DNA of 10,431 nucleotides from CAYYHA01 sp964471535 (GTDB lineage: Bacteria > Myxococcota > Myxococcia > SLRQ01). The first letter of the stretch is position 1; each line of letters begins with the position of its first letter. The notes under the pieces are model-generated. The model was not told the origin of the DNA and made no database searches. It saw nothing but the letters and a program-made list of their open reading frames with translations. A program made the translations under genes and the position numbers. Location: assembly GCA_964471535.1 (NCBI GenBank), contig CAYYHA010000143.1:1-10431 (forward strand). Reading direction: 5' to 3'. This document shows positions 7,070-10,431 of the stretch, in pieces.

Positions 7070-8164
7070 GTGCACCGCCTTGCCTACCTGCTCCTCGCCA
7101 CCACCGCGCTCCTCGCCGCCCCTGTGGCGGCGGCGACGCGCACCCTCAAGAACGACGGCTGGTCGAGCGGCGGCCAGGCCTACTTCCAGCAGGGCTTCGC
7201 GCTCGGGGAGCGTGCCGGCGTCGTCTTCGTCCCGGAAGCGGGTGACCTGCCGGCCACGCTGCGCTCGGTGGAACTGCTCTTTGGCGGCGGCTCGCCGGGA
7301 ATCATGCGCACCGTCACCCTCCTCGTGTGGACCGATGGAGGCACGGCCCCGGGCACGAAGCTGTACGAGGCCGACTTCCAGCTCACCTCCGCCGACGATG
7401 CGATCAACAGCCTCGACCTCGGAGAGATGGCCCCCACCATCGACGGCCCCTTCTGGGTGGCCCTCCAGTTCGGTCACGCCGGCTTCCCCTCGGTGGCCCG
7501 TGATGCCGACGGGCTCGCCTACCCCGATCGCAACTGGATCTATGCCACCGACGGCAACTGGTACCAGAGCCAGGTCCTCGGGGTGAGCGGCGACTGGATC
7601 ATCCGCGCCACCCTCGAGACTGGCGGCACCGGAGGCACCCCGGACGGAGGAACGGGGGGTACGCCCGACGGGGGCGGTCCCGGTCCGACGGATGGGGGCA
7701 CGGGTGGCCGGCCGGACGGTGGCGGAGCCATCGATGCGGGGATGGGCCAGGGGCTCTTCCTCACCCGCATCACGCCCACCTCGGGCCCGGCAGATGCGGA
7801 TACGCCCGTTGCGATCCTAGGACGCGGCTTCACGGCAGAGACCACTTTCCGCCTGGGTCCGCACTGGCTGGAGGCGGTGGAGGTGGACTCGCCCACCGCT
7901 GCGACCGCCGTGGTGCCCGCCGGCCTGCCACCGGATACCTACGATCTCATCGCACAGGCGGGACCGGCGCAGTACGTCTTCCCCAGCGCCTTCACGGTGG
8001 TCGCCGCGCCATCGGGGGAGGGCGGCGGCTGCGGGTGCGCCGCCGGGGCTGCGGGCAGCGGCCGCCCGGGTGCGCTGCTCCTCCTGCTCCTCGTCGCGGC
8101 TGGCCGGGGAGGCCGGCGCACCGAGGCGCGGCAGGCGTTGCGCCGTGTCAGGCCCCTCCCGTAG
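7070..8164 (+). CDS. secreted protein with IPT/TIG-like domain and MYXO-CTERM-like sorting tail
   Basis: This 364-residue predicted cell-surface protein has no specific function that I recognise. A signal peptide occupies residues 1-21 (MHRLAYLLL, ending PVAAA). A beta-rich domain (about 22-183, with TLLVWTDGG and GPFWVALQFG) follows; its family is unknown, though adhesive or anchor roles are typical of such folds. Next come a Gly/Thr/Pro/Asp linker (184-224), an IPT/TIG-like immunoglobulin fold (about 229-312, with ITPTSGPADADTPVAILGRGF), and a C-terminal tail. The tail has GCGC (cysteines 321 and 323), a leucine-rich helix (334-344) and an arginine cluster (346-350), the layout of the MYXO-CTERM surface-sorting signal. 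Fourteen further residues extend past the arginines, which is unusual. GTG 7070 is chosen because it starts the signal peptide and lies just after the predicted promoter; the in-frame GTG at 7052 overlaps the -10 element. Confidence 0.78.
   Translation: MHRLAYLLLATTALLAAPVAAATRTLKNDGWSSGGQAYFQQGFALGERAGVVFVPEAGDLPATLRSVELLFGGGSPGIMRTVTLLVWTDGGTAPGTKLYEADFQLTSADDAINSLDLGEMAPTIDGPFWVALQFGHAGFPSVARDADGLAYPDRNWIYATDGNWYQSQVLGVSGDWIIRATLETGGTGGTPDGGTGGTPDGGGPGPTDGGTGGRPDGGGAIDAGMGQGLFLTRITPTSGPADADTPVAILGRGFTAETTFRLGPHWLEAVEVDSPTAATAVVPAGLPPDTYDLIAQAGPAQYVFPSAFTVVAAPSGEGGGCGCAAGAAGSGRPGALLLLLLVAAGRGGRRTEARQALRRVRPLP
7622..7741 (+). repeat. Gly/Thr/Pro/Asp-rich linker repeat inside the surface-protein gene
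   Basis: This stretch encodes a low-complexity hinge of GGT, PDGG and related units between two folded domains. The clearest pair is a 24-base period at 7631-7675, encoding GGTPDGG twice. The two copies differ at the third base of six of seven codons, so they look ancient and held at protein level rather than freshly duplicated. Such linkers are common in secreted myxobacterial proteins. Confidence 0.75.
8021..8119 (+). other. MYXO-CTERM-like C-terminal sorting signal (coding)
   Basis: Residues 318-350 of the surface protein run from a glycine-rich GGGCGC motif through a small-residue spacer and a leucine-rich transmembrane stretch to a cluster of arginines. This is the tripartite arrangement of MYXO-CTERM, processed in known cases by an intramembrane protease (myxosortase). 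The cysteine-glycine-cysteine arrangement offers two candidate modified cysteines. The assignment rests on pattern only. Confidence 0.7.
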
Positions 8165-8175
8165 GGTCACCCGCG

Positions 8176-10428
8176 ATGGCGCCCTGGCACCGCGATCTCA
8201 ACCCGGAGCAGCGGGAGGCGGTCACCCACGTGGACGGGCCGCTGCTCATCCTCGCGGGGGCGGGTTCGGGCAAGACGCGGGTCATCACCCACCGGATCGC
8301 CTACCTGGTGCGCGAGGCCGGCGTGCCCCCCGAGTCCATCCTCGCCGTGACCTTCACCAACAAGGCGGCCGCGGAGATGGCGCGCCGGGTGGAAGGGCTG
8401 CTCGGCCTCCTCGCCCACGAGGTGTGGATCAGCACCTTCCACGCCGCCGGCGTTCGGATCCTCCGCCGCGACGGCCACCGCATCGGTCTGCCCCCCAATC
8501 TCGTGATCTACGACGATGCCGACCAACGTGCCCTGGTCAAGCGCATCCTCAAGGAGATGAACCTCGACGAGGGCAACTTCCCACCCCGGGCGATCCTGGC
8601 CCAAATCGATGCCGCCAAGGGGGCCGCCAAGGGGCCGGACGATCTCGAGGTCGAAGCCTGGGACGTGCTCGGCCAGAAGAGCCGGGAGGTCTATCGCCGC
8701 TACCAGGCCGCTCTCCGGGCCGCCGGGGCGGTGGATTTCGGAGATCTGCTCCTCGAGCCGCTGCGCCTCTTCCGGCAGGAACCAGAGGTGCTCGAGCGTT
8801 ACCGCCGCCGCCTTCGTTACGTGATGGTCGACGAGTTCCAGGACACCAATGCGGTGCAGTATGCGCTGTTGCGTCTTCTGGTGGGCGAGCGGGGGAATCT
8901 CGCGGTGGTGGGCGACGACGATCAGTCCATCTACCGTTGGCGCGGCGCGGACATCCGCAACATCCTCTCCTTCGAGCGGGACTTTCCCGCGGCGAAGGTG
9001 GTCCGCCTCGAGCGGAACTACCGCTCCAGCCAGCGCATCCTCGATGCGGCGTACGCGGTGATCCGCCGCAACCCCCGCCGCAAGGAGAAGCGCCTGTGGA
9101 CCGAGCGGGCCGGGGGTGACCCCATCGAGGTGCACCGGCTTGGCGACGAGCAGACGGAGGCCGCCTTCGTGGCCCGGCGCATCGCCGCGCTGCGGGAGGA
9201 CTTTCCCCTCAAGGAGATGGCCGTCTTCTACCGGGTCAACGCACAGAGCCGCGTGCTCGAGGATGCGCTACGCACCGCGCGCATCCCCTACCAGGTGGTG
9301 CGCGGGCGCTCCTTCTACGAGCGGGCCGAGATCAAGGATGCCGTCGCCTACCTGCGCCTTGCGGTGAACCCCCACTCCGATGCGGACTTCCTGCGGGTGG
9401 TGAACACGCCGCGGCGAGGCATCGGCAAGCGGACGATCGAAGCCTTGAGCCGCGCCGCCGCGCGCTCGGGGCGGTCTCTCTTCGGGGCGGTGGCTGCGGG
9501 GGCGCCGGTCGAGGGGCTCTCGGCGGCGGCGATGCGGCGCCTTCGGGCGTTCGCGGCGCTGCTCTCGGAGCTGAATCAGAAGGTCGAGGCGGATGCGCCC
9601 CCCCAGGAGATCGTGGAGCATGCCCTCGTCGCCTCGGGCTACCTCGAGCACCTCGAGAAACAGGCGGACGAGGAGTCCCGCGATCGCCTCGAGAACCTCG
9701 TCGAGCTCATCGCCGCGGCGACGCAGCGCGCGGACGAGGGCAAGAGCCTCGTGGACTTCCTAGACGAGATGGCGCTGACCAGCGACGCAGACGGGCACGA
9801 CGCCGACGGCGAGCACGTGAGCCTGATGACCCTCCATGCCGCGAAGGGGCTCGAGTTCGACGTGGTCTTCATTGTGGGGATGGAGGAGCGCACCTTCCCG
9901 ACCCACCGCGCCTACGGGGATGGCCTCGAGGATGCAGAAGCGATGAGCGAGGAGCGGCGCCTGTGCTACGTCGGCTTCACGCGGGCCCGTCACCGCCTCG
10001 TGCTCTCCCATGCCGACAGCCGCTTCTTGATGGGGCAGCGCCACGTCCGGTCCCCCTCCCGCTTCCTCCTCGATCTCCCAGAGCGGGTCGTGGAGCGCTA
10101 CGCCCATGGCCGGGTGCTGGAGGCTCCAGGTGGAGCGGCCGTGGCCGGCTTCGGGACCGGTCCCCTGCCGACGGCCGCCGGCGGGCCCCTTCTGGAGCCG
10201 GAGCTCGGAGACGAGGACGGCATCGTCGTCGACTACGCCTTCGACCAACGTCCTCCGGAGGAGCGCGGCGCAGGGTTGCCCGCGGCGGGCCGGCGGGTCC
10301 GCCACCGGACCTTCGGCGTGGGGGAGATTCGCCGGGTCGAGGGCCGGGGCCCCCAAGCCCGGCTCCTCGTGCACTTCGATGGGGTGGGAACGAAAAAGAT
10401 TCTCGCGCGTTACGTCGAGGTGATGTAG
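8176..10428 (+). CDS. pcrA: UvrD/PcrA-family superfamily 1A DNA helicase
   Basis: This 3'-5' ATP-dependent DNA helicase acts in nucleotide excision repair and replication or transcription conflict processing. All helicase motifs are present in the 750 residues: Q motif LNPEQREAV near the start, motif I GAGSGKT (28-34, lysine 33), Ia VTFTNKAAAEM, II VDEFQDT (Asp219-Glu220), III VVGDDDQSIYRWRG (244-257), IV LERNYRS (278-284), V MTLHAAKGLEFD and VI CYVGFTRARHR (597-607). A low-complexity linker (about 645-705) leads to a C-terminal Tudor-like domain (708-750, with VRHRTFGVGEI and LLVHFDGVGTKKI). That domain is typical of PcrA and UvrD and in known cases binds RNA polymerase. ATG 8176 is chosen for the immediate family-typical N-terminus, with AGGG at 8163-8166 nine bases upstream. 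Only 11 bases separate it from the preceding gene, so co-transcription is possible. The UvrD versus PcrA name is a convention. The gene is complete, ending three bases before the window edge. Confidence 0.96.
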   Translation: MAPWHRDLNPEQREAVTHVDGPLLILAGAGSGKTRVITHRIAYLVREAGVPPESILAVTFTNKAAAEMARRVEGLLGLLAHEVWISTFHAAGVRILRRDGHRIGLPPNLVIYDDADQRALVKRILKEMNLDEGNFPPRAILAQIDAAKGAAKGPDDLEVEAWDVLGQKSREVYRRYQAALRAAGAVDFGDLLLEPLRLFRQEPEVLERYRRRLRYVMVDEFQDTNAVQYALLRLLVGERGNLAVVGDDDQSIYRWRGADIRNILSFERDFPAAKVVRLERNYRSSQRILDAAYAVIRRNPRRKEKRLWTERAGGDPIEVHRLGDEQTEAAFVARRIAALREDFPLKEMAVFYRVNAQSRVLEDALRTARIPYQVVRGRSFYERAEIKDAVAYLRLAVNPHSDADFLRVVNTPRRGIGKRTIEALSRAAARSGRSLFGAVAAGAPVEGLSAAAMRRLRAFAALLSELNQKVEADAPPQEIVEHALVASGYLEHLEKQADEESRDRLENLVELIAAATQRADEGKSLVDFLDEMALTSDADGHDADGEHVSLMTLHAAKGLEFDVVFIVGMEERTFPTHRAYGDGLEDAEAMSEERRLCYVGFTRARHRLVLSHADSRFLMGQRHVRSPSRFLLDLPERVVERYAHGRVLEAPGGAAVAGFGTGPLPTAAGGPLLEPELGDEDGIVVDYAFDQRPPEERGAGLPAAGRRVRHRTFGVGEIRRVEGRGPQARLLVHFDGVGTKKILARYVEVM

Positions 10429-10431
10429 AGC

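Noticed and set aside
6259..7245. Plus-strand open frame opposite the assembly ATPase
   Set aside because: It mirrors the ATPase coding strand and runs into the surface-protein gene in the wrong frame, with no recognisable domain.
7622..7741. Possible CRISPR or satellite array
   Set aside because: The repeats are in frame, degenerate at third positions and have no spacers; they encode a protein linker.
8167..9135. Minus-strand 322-codon open frame opposite the helicase
   Set aside because: The helicase on the plus strand carries every expected motif; the antisense frame is low-complexity and has no promoter or ribosome site that I could see.

Overview
The window is a gene-dense, GC-rich stretch with no gene-free gap over about 170 bases. 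A MYXO-CTERM-like sorting tail on one predicted surface protein, a 7TM-DISM chemoreceptor and a type IV pilus/type II secretion ATPase together suggest a member of the Myxococcota (formerly Deltaproteobacteria). No genus can be named from this sequence alone.

Left part, plus strand (1-3041): a compact operon. It holds the 3' end of bioF, a small cysteine-containing predicted lipoprotein, a biotin-pathway aminotransferase (bioA, closest in remembered sequence to the lysine-using BioK type of Bacillus) and rsmE, a 16S rRNA uridine methyltransferase. Every junction is a stop/start overlap (ATGA, ATGA, TGATG), so the four genes are probably co-transcribed and translationally coupled. BioF and BioA are consecutive steps in biotin synthesis; bioB and bioD are not in view. 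A strong GC hairpin starts directly after the rsmE stop.

Middle (3181-6900): a plus-strand membrane chemoreceptor has an exported sensor domain, a 7TM-DISM membrane domain and an MCP signalling coiled coil. It converges with a minus-strand secretion/pilus assembly ATPase of the PilB/GspE family. The two genes are separated by only 36 bases, which contain a small hairpin.

Right part, plus strand (6901-10431): a 169-base divergent region carries a good sigma-70-type promoter whose predicted transcript begins only a few bases before a GTG start. The gene encodes a secreted protein with an N-terminal beta-rich domain, a Gly/Thr/Pro/Asp linker, an IPT/TIG-like domain and a C-terminal sorting tail. 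Eleven bases later a complete UvrD/PcrA-type DNA helicase begins and runs nearly to the window end.

Most of the window is recognisable. No mobile element, CRISPR array, RNA gene or clear novel multi-gene system was found. The points most worth a second look are the donor specificity of the BioA/BioK enzyme, the lipoprotein embedded in the biotin operon, the divergent tip of the chemoreceptor, and the sorting tail with its C-terminal extension.
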